Source of the DNA: Parabacteroides timonensis
GTDB taxonomy: Bacteria > Bacteroidota > Bacteroidia > Bacteroidales > Tannerellaceae
Direction: 5' to 3'
Assembly: GCF_900128505.1 (NCBI RefSeq)
Contig: NZ_LT669940.1
Location: forward strand, 486,755-550,754
DNA length: 64,000 nt
In this document: positions 1-9,260 of the stretch, in pieces
Numbering within the stretch: the stretch's first letter is position 1
How the letters are laid out: each line of letters opens with the position of its first letter
Program-made: the position numbers and the translations under genes
Notes under the pieces: model-generated
Databases searched by the model: none
The model's input: the letters and a program-made list of their open reading frames with translations, nothing else
What the model was told of the DNA's origin: nothing

Positions 1-72
1 CGTGTTTTACAGAAAGACATAAAATTTACCTATCAGCGGGATGACGACAATCAGATAATTTATATCGAATAA
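1..72 (+). CDS. FecR-type anti-sigma factor, C-terminal end (partial)
   Basis: The window opens inside a reading frame of 23 codons that ends at a TAA. The residues (KFTYQRDDDNQIIYIE) look like the last strand of the C-terminal domain (DUF4974-like) of Bacteroidetes FecR anti-sigma factors, where a hydrophobic strand is followed by a few charged residues and the stop. It lies 164 bp upstream of a SusC gene with an N-terminal signalling domain, the usual place for such a regulator. It would sit in the inner membrane and hold an ECF sigma factor until the SusC transporter signals. Only the tail is visible, so the identity rests mainly on position and the short match. Confidence 0.6.
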   Translation, partial: RVLQKDIKFTYQRDDDNQIIYIE

Positions 73-146
73 TTGAAAGTAATTAGTATTAAATATTTAT
101 TAACTTTAAAGAAAGGTGCTTATGGGATATACATGAAAACAAAAAA

Positions 147-180
147 ATGCCGACAAACGCTGGGGGGCAATTATCGGCAT
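147..180 (+). promoter_or_regulatory. Hairpin in the susC leader
   Basis: ATGCCGA at 147-153 pairs perfectly with TCGGCAT at 174-180 around a 20-nt loop containing a run of six G. It lies between the anti-sigma stop and the SusC start and would be in the 5' leader. There is no T tract after it, so it does not look like a terminator. Function is unknown. Confidence 0.3.
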
Positions 181-236
181 TCAATCAACACAATTCAATT
201 AATTAAACTGTATTAACTTCAAATCATCACAAAGGT

Positions 237-3200
237 ATGAAAAAAAACTCTTTGTCGGGTAGGTATTATCCTAAATCCCCGCAACTTAAACAAATCTTTA
301 GAATTATGCGGATCACCACATTTCTGTTATTAGTCTGTGTTTTTTGCTCTTTTGCAGAAAATACGCATTCTCAGAATGCCAGAGTAAGTATTACCAGGAA
401 TAATGCTCATCTGGAAGATATATTAAGTGAAATAGAAAGTCAGACAGATTATCTGTTTATTTATAATAACCAGGTGGATATCAATAAGAAACTTTCTGTT
501 AAAGTGAAAAACAAACCTGTTTCCGAGGTTTTAGATAATCTGCTGAAAAATATGGGTGTCAGTTATGCTATGGAAGGAACACATATTGTGTTGACAAAAA
601 AAGCAGAAAACACTCAGCCTGTTCAACAGCAAGCTAAAAATATAACGGGTACAATTGTAGATGTGAACGGTGAGCCGGTTATCGGTGCAAACATCGTTGT
701 AAAAGGTACAAGCAATGGTACGATCACAGATATAGATGGGCATTTTACTATTGAGGCTGACTCCAAGTCTGTTCTTAATATTTCCTACATAGGATATCTG
801 ACAAAAGAAATTGCAGTAGGTAATCAGCAGTCTGTCCGTGTCGTACTGTTGGAAGATACAAAGACACTGGATGAAGTTGTTGTGATCGGTTACGGTACAC
901 AGAAGAAAGCGGACCTGACTGGTTCTGTTGCAAATGTAAGTGCAGAAAAACTGAATACACAAAGTAATGCTAATATCGGCCAGGCACTGCAAGGAAAGAT
1001 TGCCGGTGTGGATATCGTTTCACAAGGCGGAAATCCCGGAGCAGGAAGCCGCATCATGGTTCGTGGTATTGGTACATTGAATAATGCATCTCCTCTTTTC
1101 ATTGTAGATGGCATGTACATGACGGGAATCGATCATATTAACCCGAACGATATTGCCAGCATTGACGTTCTGAAAGATGCATCTTCGGCAGCTATTTATG
1201 GTTCTCGTGCTGCTAATGGGGTCATAATCGTAACGACAAAAGAAGGTTCGAACACAGAAGGAAAGCCGATCGTGGATTTGTCCGTCAATGCGGGTGTTTC
1301 GATGGTAAGCAAGAAACTGGATATGTTGGATGCCCAGGGGTGGTCGGAAGTTACTTCCGTAGCCCGTCAGGCTGTAGGGAAACCGGTTTTGGATATGGCA
1401 ACGGATTTGGCAAGCAAGCCGGATAACAACTGGCAGGATATTATGTTCAGACCAGCTTTGATGCAGAACTATAATATTTCTGTTAAGGGAGGTGGTAAAT
1501 ATCAAACTTATTATACCGGCCTGGGATATTTCAATCAGGATGGTGTTGTAAAGGGAACGAATTATGAACGTTATACTTTGCAGACAAAAAACGATTATAA
1601 GAAAGGCATATTCTCTGCAGGAACGAATGTATTGCTGACTTTCAACCATGACAAACCGTTGCATGAAGAATCACGTGGCGGTATGGTCGGAACCATATTA
1701 CAGGCACTTCCTACTTTGGAACAATATGATGAAAGCCGGAAAGGTGGTTATGGTGGTCTATACGGTGATGTGGCAAACCTGCCTAACCCGCTGGGGATGA
1801 TCGATGATAACCTGATGAATCGCTATAGTGAAAACATGAAGATCTATGCGAATGTTTACGTACAACTGGAGTTGTTTAAAGGCTTAAAATATAAGTTGAA
1901 TATGACTCCTGACTTTGAATTTTACAGGTATAAAAAATATCTGAATGAATATGATTTCGGTATTACAACCAACTCTGTTACTCAATTGACGGAACGGCAA
2001 ACGCGTAGCCGTAATGTTCTGGTGGAAAATTTGTTGACTTACGATCAGACATTCGGAGATCATAAGGTTTCTGCTCTGGTTGGATATACCTATCAGGACA
2101 GTCGCTACCGTTGGCTGCAGGCCTATGGTGAAAATCTTCCACAAGGGTTGGAAGAGATCGATGCATCCACAACCAGCCGTAGTAATGAAGGTTATTCCAG
2201 ACGTAGTGTATTGACTTCTATCCTGGGACGTGTATTCTATTCGTATAAAAATAAATATTTGATCACTGCAACGATTCGTCGCGACGGTTCTTCCAAGTTC
2301 GGAAAGAATAACCGATATGGTAATTTCCCGTCAGCATCAGTCGGTTGGAACATGGCTGAAGAAGAATTTATGGAAAATTTGAGTTGGCTGGATCAGTTGA
2401 AGATTCGTGGCGGTTATGGCGTATTGGGTAATCAGGAAATTGATAACTATCAATATTCATCTACGATCACAACCGGTATTAATTATCCGGACGGTAACGG
2501 AGGACTTATTCAGGGTGCTTTCCCGAAAGATTTCGCTAACCCGGATATTAAATGGGAATCTACGGCAATGACAAATATCGGTTTAGACTTTGTGGCCTTC
2601 AATAATCGTTTGAATATTACTGCCGACTGGTATGTAAAGAATACGAAAGATATTTTGTTGACAGTGCCTATTCCTATTTCTTCTGGTGGTGCAAATGATC
2701 CGATCCGTAATGCAGGTAAGATCCGCAATAAAGGTTTTGAGTTTAATGTAGCTTGGAATACGAATGTAAATCAAGATCTTTCCTATGGTGTCAGCGTGTT
2801 GGGTAGCTTCAATAAAAATGAGGTGACAGCTATGGGTACAGGTTCACAGGCTATCTGGGGTGGTGCTACCAACCAGAATATCAATACCTGTAAAACAATG
2901 GCCGGCTATCCGATCGGTTCATACTGGCTGATCCCTACAGATGGTTATTTCAATAGTGATTCCGAAGTGGAAGCTTATTCAAAAGACGGAACTAAGATAC
3001 AGCCGAATGCACAAGCGGGAGATATTCGTTTTAAAGATACCAATGACGATGGTACGATTGATGATAAAGACCGTGTTTATTGCGGTAGTCCGTTCCCTGA
3101 TTTTACATTCTCTGTAAGTGGTAATGTTACATGGAAAAACTTTGATGCATCTGTAACTTTCCAGGGTGTTTTAGGAAATAAGATTTATAATGCAACCCGC

Positions 3201-3590
3201 CAGACTTTGGAAGATGTTACAAAAGGAACAAACTTCCTGGCTTCTACGTTGGATTATTGGACACCGGATAATCTGAATGCAGCACATCCGCGCTTGACTT
3301 GGGATGACGCAAACCGTAATACCCGTGCAGAATCTGACCGTTATCTGGAAAATGGTTCTTATCTGCGTCTGCGTAATTTGCAAGTCGGCTATACGTTCCC
3401 GCAACAGTGGTTCAGAGGCTATATTCAGAAAGCCCGTGTGTATGCAAATGCAGAGAATCTGTTTACGATCACCGGATATAGCGGCTATACTCCGGACGTG
3501 AATACGGATAATGCGAGATATCGTGGTTTTGATAATTTCATTTATCCGACAAACCGTGTATTTATGTTAGGCGTGAATGTAACATTTTAA
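237..3590 (+). CDS. SusC/RagA family TonB-dependent outer-membrane transporter with STN domain
   Basis: A 1117-residue TonB-dependent importer that would take up glycan fragments across the outer membrane with the SusD partner downstream. An N-terminal signal segment (about residues 24-42) is followed by a secretin/TonB short N-terminal (STN) domain (about 48-120), a carboxypeptidase-regulatory-like beta-sandwich (about 136-205), the plug starting near VVVIGYGTQKKADLTGSV, and a beta-barrel ending in aromatic F at the C-terminus. The STN domain marks the class that signals to a FecR anti-sigma factor, and the end of one lies just upstream. The SusD start follows the stop by only 15 bp, so the two are one operon. 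Substrate cannot be read from the sequence; neighbours suggest a sulfated, N-acetylhexosamine-containing glycan. Confidence 0.95.
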   Translation: MKKNSLSGRYYPKSPQLKQIFRIMRITTFLLLVCVFCSFAENTHSQNARVSITRNNAHLEDILSEIESQTDYLFIYNNQVDINKKLSVKVKNKPVSEVLDNLLKNMGVSYAMEGTHIVLTKKAENTQPVQQQAKNITGTIVDVNGEPVIGANIVVKGTSNGTITDIDGHFTIEADSKSVLNISYIGYLTKEIAVGNQQSVRVVLLEDTKTLDEVVVIGYGTQKKADLTGSVANVSAEKLNTQSNANIGQALQGKIAGVDIVSQGGNPGAGSRIMVRGIGTLNNASPLFIVDGMYMTGIDHINPNDIASIDVLKDASSAAIYGSRAANGVIIVTTKEGSNTEGKPIVDLSVNAGVSMVSKKLDMLDAQGWSEVTSVARQAVGKPVLDMATDLASKPDNNWQDIMFRPALMQNYNISVKGGGKYQTYYTGLGYFNQDGVVKGTNYERYTLQTKNDYKKGIFSAGTNVLLTFNHDKPLHEESRGGMVGTILQALPTLEQYDESRKGGYGGLYGDVANLPNPLGMIDDNLMNRYSENMKIYANVYVQLELFKGLKYKLNMTPDFEFYRYKKYLNEYDFGITTNSVTQLTERQTRSRNVLVENLLTYDQTFGDHKVSALVGYTYQDSRYRWLQAYGENLPQGLEEIDASTTSRSNEGYSRRSVLTSILGRVFYSYKNKYLITATIRRDGSSKFGKNNRYGNFPSASVGWNMAEEEFMENLSWLDQLKIRGGYGVLGNQEIDNYQYSSTITTGINYPDGNGGLIQGAFPKDFANPDIKWESTAMTNIGLDFVAFNNRLNITADWYVKNTKDILLTVPIPISSGGANDPIRNAGKIRNKGFEFNVAWNTNVNQDLSYGVSVLGSFNKNEVTAMGTGSQAIWGGATNQNINTCKTMAGYPIGSYWLIPTDGYFNSDSEVEAYSKDGTKIQPNAQAGDIRFKDTNDDGTIDDKDRVYCGSPFPDFTFSVSGNVTWKNFDASVTFQGVLGNKIYNATRQTLEDVTKGTNFLASTLDYWTPDNLNAAHPRLTWDDANRNTRAESDRYLENGSYLRLRNLQVGYTFPQQWFRGYIQKARVYANAENLFTITGYSGYTPDVNTDNARYRGFDNFIYPTNRVFMLGVNVTF

Positions 3591-3605
3591 TTGAGAGAAA
3601 ATATT

Positions 3606-5150
3606 ATGAAGACATATATAAAGACAACACTAGCTGTATTATTTTCGGGGATGTTCCTCTTCTCCTCGTGCGACAGTCAGTTGGATCAGACAAACCCCAA
3701 TAAGGCGACAGAAGATACTTTTTGGAAAGATGAGACGGATTTTAATTTGGCGTTGACCTCTTGCTATACTCCATTGAAAAATGCCCTGAACGGCGGATAT
3801 TATGGAACCCGAGGTGTGATGCTCCGTATCGCACGTGCCGATGAAGTGGATTTCCGTAATGATATTTCGGATGTGTACACAGTTAACCGTTTTACGAATA
3901 GTAATACGAATTCCCTGACCCAGGGTATGTTCTATCAGTTCTATAATGCTCTGTACCGTACTAATTCTATCATGCAGAAACTGGAAGAAAAGGGCGATCA
4001 ATTCACACAGGAATTTCAGAATGCCGTAACCGGTGAATGTTTGTTCATTCGTGGATTTTATTTGTTCCAGCTGGCGAAAGAGTTCCAGAATGTACCTTTG
4101 AGATTAACGGCATCGCAATCGCCTTCTACTTTCCCATTGGCAAAGTCTTCCCAGGCTGAGGTATGGGCTCAGGCTGAAGTCGACCTGAAAAAAGCAGCAG
4201 AGCTTCTCCCCGTTACAAATAAAGTGGGAAAACCGACCAAAGGTGCAGCCAATGCAGCTTTAGGAAAATTGTATATTTATGAAGAAGAATGGCAGAAAGC
4301 GATCGATGTGATGGAACCGTTGACAAGAAGTCCGTATACATACAGACTCGTTGATGATTTCTACTGGAATTTTGATGACGAACACGAGAATAATTCGGAA
4401 AGTATTTTTGAATTGCTGATTGAAGATGTTGGTGGTACGGATTTGTGGGGTAATGGTGAAAATATCAACTCTACCCAATCCAATACCCGTCCGAAAGAAT
4501 ATGCAGCAGCAGAAGTGGGTGGCTGGTATGAAGCAAACCCGACTCAGCAGATGATGGATATACTCCTGAAGGAAAAAGACAAAGACGGTAATTATGATTA
4601 TCGTACCCGTTGTTCCGTAGCTTGGGATTATGAAGGTTGTATGTATTATCAGAAGCCTTTCCGTGAAGTGTTTGCACAGGATAAATGGAATACATACTGG
4701 ATATTGAAATATCAGAACTGGAAAACGTTGACAGAAGAGATCGCTCCTCCGAAATCATTTATTAATGAGCGTGCAATCCGTTATGCAGATGTATTGTTGT
4801 TATTGGCCGAAGCAAATCTGAACCAGGGAAAACTGGATGTGGCGATTGGCTATATCAACCAGATACGTCAGCGTGCTAATCTAAATGACTATAGTGGAGC
4901 CAGAACCAAAGAGGCCGTGTTCGAAGATTTGGTACATCAACGTGCAGTAGAACTCTTTGTGGAAGGTGAACGATTCTATGATCTGCGTCGCTGGGGATTG
5001 TTTGATCAGACATTAAAATCGTGTGATGAAGTTCGTTACCAAAATTTTGCTGGAGGAAAATCAGGAAATACCAATAAGTTCTATTATTTCCCGATACCGG
5101 CAAAGGAATTGGAAACAAATGAATTATGTACACCGAACGAAGGTTGGTAA
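3606..5150 (+). CDS. SusD/RagB family surface glycan-binding lipoprotein
   Basis: A 514-residue partner of the preceding SusC, forming the lid that captures oligosaccharides at the cell surface. The frame is open from a TTG at 3591, but the ATG at 3606 is preferred because it gives a clean lipoprotein signal peptide ending FLFSSC, with lipidated Cys22 followed by acidic/polar residues as in surface-exported Bacteroidetes lipoproteins. SusD features include the early NPNKATEDTFWKDE region, TPR-like helices, and the C-terminal RYADVLLLLAEANLNQG and RAVELFVEGERFYDLRRWG segments. A good terminator follows, so sulfatase expression downstream depends on read-through or another promoter. Confidence 0.95.
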   Translation: MKTYIKTTLAVLFSGMFLFSSCDSQLDQTNPNKATEDTFWKDETDFNLALTSCYTPLKNALNGGYYGTRGVMLRIARADEVDFRNDISDVYTVNRFTNSNTNSLTQGMFYQFYNALYRTNSIMQKLEEKGDQFTQEFQNAVTGECLFIRGFYLFQLAKEFQNVPLRLTASQSPSTFPLAKSSQAEVWAQAEVDLKKAAELLPVTNKVGKPTKGAANAALGKLYIYEEEWQKAIDVMEPLTRSPYTYRLVDDFYWNFDDEHENNSESIFELLIEDVGGTDLWGNGENINSTQSNTRPKEYAAAEVGGWYEANPTQQMMDILLKEKDKDGNYDYRTRCSVAWDYEGCMYYQKPFREVFAQDKWNTYWILKYQNWKTLTEEIAPPKSFINERAIRYADVLLLLAEANLNQGKLDVAIGYINQIRQRANLNDYSGARTKEAVFEDLVHQRAVELFVEGERFYDLRRWGLFDQTLKSCDEVRYQNFAGGKSGNTNKFYYFPIPAKELETNELCTPNEGW

Positions 5151-5188
5151 AAGAATATTTTTTATAGGGTAGTCTTTTTTTCTATCAG

Positions 5189-5231
5189 GCCGGCTGTAAT
5201 GGGTGTTTCACGTATTATAGCCGGCTTTTTT
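5189..5231 (+). terminator. Rho-independent terminator after susD
   Basis: GCCGGCTGTAAT (5189-5200) pairs with ATTATAGCCGGC (5214-5225), one G-U pair, followed by TTTTTT. It separates the transporter pair from the enzyme genes and could lower enzyme expression relative to SusCD. Confidence 0.8.
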
Positions 5232-5262
5232 CTTATCATTACTTTTAATAGAGATAGATAAT

Positions 5263-6780
5263 ATGCAAAAGATTAATATATTAATAGCATCAATCTGTGC
5301 TATTGCAGGTTTCTCATGTAGTAAAAAAGAGCAAAGTAACCCCAATGTTATCTATATATTGATGGATGATATGGGATACGGGGATCTGCAATGTTACGGA
5401 CAACAAAAGATCGAAACACCGAATATTGATCGGTTGAGGGAGGCTGGAATGCAGTTTACCCAACATTATACAGGTTCTCCGGTATCGGCTCCGGCAAGAT
5501 GTGTATTGTTGACCGGACTTCATTCCGGGCATACACAAATCAGGGCAAATGATGAGATGCCGGAAAGAGGTGCTGTCAATAGTCACGATTCGATGTTCGT
5601 TCATCCGGAACTGGAAGGACAATATCCATTGAAAGCCGGGACAATGACAATCGGACGTATGATGCAACAGGCTGGTTATAAGACCGGATGTTTCGGCAAA
5701 TGGGGATTGGGATATCCTGGATCGGAAGGTATACCCAATAAACAAGGCTTTGACGAGTTCTTCGGTTATAACTGCCAGCGTCAGGCACATACTTATTATC
5801 CTCCTTTCCTGTGGAAGAATGAGGAACGGATCTACCTGGATAATAAAGTACTTGATCCTCATCTGACTAAACTGGATGAAGGAGCCGATCCTTACAGTGA
5901 GGCCAGTTACGCTAAATATACACAGCAGGTGTATGCAAACGATACTATTTTTAGTGAATTACAACAGTTTGTTGATCAAAATAAAGAACAACCGTTTTTC
6001 CTGATGTGGACAACACCTCTTCCGCATGTCTCATTGCAGGCTCCGGAACGTTGGGTAAAATATTATGTCGACAAATTTGGAGATGAGGAGCCTTATACCG
6101 GTACGCAAGGGTATATGCCTTGTCGTTATCCTCATGCGACTTATGCTGCTATGATCAGTTATTTTGATGAGCAGGTAGGGACGTTAATCGATCAGTTAAA
6201 GCGAAATGGGCTATATGAAAATACAGTCATTATTTTCACCTCGGATAACGGGCCGACTTTTAACGGAGGAAGCGATTCACCCTGGTTTGATAGCGGAGGA
6301 CCTTTTAAATCGGAATATGGCTGGGGAAAATGTTTCGTCCATGAAGGTGGAATACGGGTTCCGGCAATTGTTTCGTGGCCGGGACAGATAGAAGCCGGAA
6401 GTACTACGGATCATATCTGTTCATTTCAGGATGTAATGCCTACACTGGCAGATATAGCTGAAATAGCTTGTCCACCTACGGATGGCATCAGTTTCTGTCC
6501 TATTTTGAAGGGTAATCAATCCGCTCAAAAGGAGCATGAATATCTGTATTGGGAATATCCTGATCCCCGTATCGGTTTGAAAGCTGTTCGTTGGGGTAAC
6601 TGGAAAGGGATCATCACAGATATCAGAAAAGGGAATACGGTAATGGAACTGTATGATCTGGATAACGATTTACAGGAGCTTCATGATGTTGCGTCTGAAC
6701 ATCCTGATATCGTACAAAAATTACAACATTATATGGATATATCGCATGAAACACCGGAAAATCCCAAATTCCGTTTTTAA
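5263..6780 (+). CDS. S1-family sulfatase, serine-type, lipoprotein
   Basis: A 505-residue formylglycine-dependent sulfatase that would remove sulfate esters from a glycan. The signature S-A-P-A-R (Ser75, Pro77, Arg79) followed by CVLLTG matches the C/S-x-P-x-R core; Ser75 would be oxidised to formylglycine by an anaerobic maturase, which is not in this window. Metal-binding signs are the early MDDMGYGD and the later TSDNGP segment. Lipobox GFSC places the lipid on Cys19, so the enzyme is likely periplasmic or at the surface. It resembles the second sulfatase at 9261 throughout (GYGD, YGQQKI, NCQRQAH) and the two are probably paralogues. Subfamily S1_16-like is possible but unproven. First enzyme of a tightly spaced five-gene set. 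Confidence 0.9.
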   Translation: MQKINILIASICAIAGFSCSKKEQSNPNVIYILMDDMGYGDLQCYGQQKIETPNIDRLREAGMQFTQHYTGSPVSAPARCVLLTGLHSGHTQIRANDEMPERGAVNSHDSMFVHPELEGQYPLKAGTMTIGRMMQQAGYKTGCFGKWGLGYPGSEGIPNKQGFDEFFGYNCQRQAHTYYPPFLWKNEERIYLDNKVLDPHLTKLDEGADPYSEASYAKYTQQVYANDTIFSELQQFVDQNKEQPFFLMWTTPLPHVSLQAPERWVKYYVDKFGDEEPYTGTQGYMPCRYPHATYAAMISYFDEQVGTLIDQLKRNGLYENTVIIFTSDNGPTFNGGSDSPWFDSGGPFKSEYGWGKCFVHEGGIRVPAIVSWPGQIEAGSTTDHICSFQDVMPTLADIAEIACPPTDGISFCPILKGNQSAQKEHEYLYWEYPDPRIGLKAVRWGNWKGIITDIRKGNTVMELYDLDNDLQELHDVASEHPDIVQKLQHYMDISHETPENPKFRF

Positions 6781-6791
6781 AAGGTTGATAA

Positions 6792-9251
6792 ATGAAATAT
6801 ATGAGTAAATTAAAACATAAATGGCTTCTATTTTTTCTGTTCTGTTGCTTTCCTTATCTGGAAGCAGCCGAGATCGTTTGCTTTGATTCCGGTTGGAAGT
6901 TCTATCTGGGAAATACGGAACAGGATGTGATATTGCCAGCTTATAACGATTCTGATTGGCGGACGCTCAATTTGCCTCACGACTGGAGCATAGAGGGGAC
7001 GTATGACCGGACTGCTAACGGTACAGACTGGCAAAGTGGTTTTCTGCCGGCAGGAATAGGGTGGTATCGTAAAACTTTTATTTATGATCCGGCCTGGGTA
7101 GCCAGGAAAGTTCGTATTCAGTTCGATGGAATTTATCTGAACAGCGAAGTCTGGATCAATGGGCATTCCTTGGGAAAACGGCCGAACGGGTATATCGGTT
7201 TCGAATATGATCTGACTCCTTATCTGAAAGAAGGAAATAATTGTATCGTTGTGAAAGTCGATCAGTCCAAACCTCTTACTGGGCGTTGGTATACAGGTTC
7301 CGGTATTTACCGGCACGTTCGTCTGCATATCTCTTCTCCTGTGCATATTGCTTATTCTGGTGTTTATTTTAAAATAGATACATTCTTGCCGGATAAGGCA
7401 TTATGCGCTGTCGATGTTTCTGTGGTGAATCCGGATAAAGAAAAAATACGGGTTATTTCTTCTTTGCGGGATAAGAATGGGCAGATGATTGCCCGGAGCA
7501 TCGGATCAGAAGGTATACTTTTCGAAGATAAAGTGGAAATGAATGTTGTCAATCCGAAACGTTGGTCTCCTGAAAGCCCGGTCGTTTATACACTTGTATG
7601 CCAGTTGGAAAAGGAAGGGAAGATATTGGATGAGGTTCGACAGCTGGTCGGTTTTCGCACCTTGGAGTTCAGTCCTGAATTTGGTTTTAAGCTGAATGGG
7701 AAGGTAACAAAGCTAAAAGGTGTGTGTGATCATCATACTGCGGGTGCGGTAGGAGCAGCCGTTCCGGAGGATATTCTCTATTATCGGTTGAAACTTCTGA
7801 AAGATATGGGATGCAATGCTATTCGTACATCCCACAACCCTTTTTCTCCGGAGTTTTATGCGATGTGTGATACGATAGGACTAATGGTTTTGAACGAAGG
7901 GTTGGACGGATGGAACACACCGAAAGCTATTGATGATTATGGTAATTATTTTGATGAATGGTGGAAGATCGATATGACTGATTTTATCAAACGTGACCGT
8001 AATCATCCGTCCGTCATTATGTGGAGCATTGGAAATGAAGTGAGTAAGGCATCGCAGGAGGTACAACGTAATCTGGTCGGCTTATTTCATTCACTGGACA
8101 CACGTCCGGTGACACAGGGAGGAGTCGATCCGACCCGGGGAATGTCTGTCGATTATGAAAAGAATTTTGGGATGCTCGATATTGTCGGTTTCAATGGCAA
8201 CGGAGAGGAAGTCGGTGAGTTTGAAAAGTTTCGGAACGATTTCCCGTCTGTATGTGCTGTTGCGACTGAAGTACCGCATACCTATCAAACTCGTGGCGTC
8301 TACCGGACAAAGACTCAATGGAGGAGGAGAGACTTCCCTGCTCCCTGGGAAAAGAAAGACCCGATAAAATGGGACCAGTTTGAGAAGCGGGTGTTCCCAA
8401 TTCCGGACCTGAGTGAAGAAGAGTTTTTCCCGGAGGAAAAGGTTTATCCTTATTATCAGTCATCGTACGATAATGCATCGGTTCGTATAAGCATTCGGAA
8501 AGCGTGGCAACGGACTTGTTCATTTCCCTGGTTAATGGGAGAGTTCCGTTGGGGAAGTTTTGATTATCTGGGGGAAGCCGAATGGCCGCAGCGCTGTGGA
8601 AATTTTGGAATTATCGATGTCGCTGCCATGCCGAAAGATGCTTATTATCTGTATCAGAGCCTGTGGAGCGATAAGCCGATGGTACACTTGTTACCCCATT
8701 GGACTCACACCGGTAAAGAGGGAAAAACAGTTCCGGTCGTTGTATATACGAATTGCGATTCGGTTGAATTGTTTTTAAATAATGTATCTTTGGGCATTCA
8801 ACCTTATACAGGCGAGCAATTGATCTGGAATATTCCGTATGAAGCAGGTCGCATTGAAGCAAAGGCTAAGATCGGTCATGAAATTGTGGCAACAGATATA
8901 CAGCAGACAGCATCGTCTCCTTATACTGTCGATTTCTCGGCAAATAAGCTTAAGTTAAAAGCCGGATCATCTGAAGTGTCGCGACTCGAATTGTCAGTAG
9001 TCGATCGGGATGGTGTTTTATGTCCGTATGCTTCGGATGAATTATCTTTTGAACTGGATGGTCCCGTTTGCCTGTTAGGGGTAGATAATGGAGATCCGGT
9101 GGATCTGTTTCCTTACAAGCAGCCTCGTTGTAAGAGCTTCAGAGGAAAGTGCGTCTTGTTGGTACAAGCTACTGATATGCCGGGGAAAGCAGTAATTACT
9201 GTGCGTTCGGATAAACTGGCAGAGAAGAAAATAACGTTAGATATAAAATAG
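6792..9251 (+). CDS. Glycoside hydrolase family 2, probable beta-galactosidase
   Basis: An 819-residue GH2 enzyme, exo-acting on a beta-linked terminal sugar, most likely galactose. A signal peptide ends near LEAAE, so it is exported. The order is sugar-binding jelly roll (LPHDWSIEG, GWYRKTF), immunoglobulin-like domain, TIM barrel (RTSHNPFSPEFY) and C-terminal beta-sandwich domains. Glu416 in WSIGNEV is the likely acid/base and Glu493 in ATEVPHTYQTRGVY the likely nucleophile; MGEFRWGSFDYLGE follows. It starts 11 bp after the sulfatase stop and ends 9 bp before the next sulfatase, so all are co-transcribed. GH2 also includes glucuronidases and mannosidases; galactosidase is inferred from motifs and context. 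An ATG at 6801 is an alternative start. Confidence 0.88.
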   Translation: MKYMSKLKHKWLLFFLFCCFPYLEAAEIVCFDSGWKFYLGNTEQDVILPAYNDSDWRTLNLPHDWSIEGTYDRTANGTDWQSGFLPAGIGWYRKTFIYDPAWVARKVRIQFDGIYLNSEVWINGHSLGKRPNGYIGFEYDLTPYLKEGNNCIVVKVDQSKPLTGRWYTGSGIYRHVRLHISSPVHIAYSGVYFKIDTFLPDKALCAVDVSVVNPDKEKIRVISSLRDKNGQMIARSIGSEGILFEDKVEMNVVNPKRWSPESPVVYTLVCQLEKEGKILDEVRQLVGFRTLEFSPEFGFKLNGKVTKLKGVCDHHTAGAVGAAVPEDILYYRLKLLKDMGCNAIRTSHNPFSPEFYAMCDTIGLMVLNEGLDGWNTPKAIDDYGNYFDEWWKIDMTDFIKRDRNHPSVIMWSIGNEVSKASQEVQRNLVGLFHSLDTRPVTQGGVDPTRGMSVDYEKNFGMLDIVGFNGNGEEVGEFEKFRNDFPSVCAVATEVPHTYQTRGVYRTKTQWRRRDFPAPWEKKDPIKWDQFEKRVFPIPDLSEEEFFPEEKVYPYYQSSYDNASVRISIRKAWQRTCSFPWLMGEFRWGSFDYLGEAEWPQRCGNFGIIDVAAMPKDAYYLYQSLWSDKPMVHLLPHWTHTGKEGKTVPVVVYTNCDSVELFLNNVSLGIQPYTGEQLIWNIPYEAGRIEAKAKIGHEIVATDIQQTASSPYTVDFSANKLKLKAGSSEVSRLELSVVDRDGVLCPYASDELSFELDGPVCLLGVDNGDPVDLFPYKQPRCKSFRGKCVLLVQATDMPGKAVITVRSDKLAEKKITLDIK

Positions 9252-9260
9252 TAATAAGAA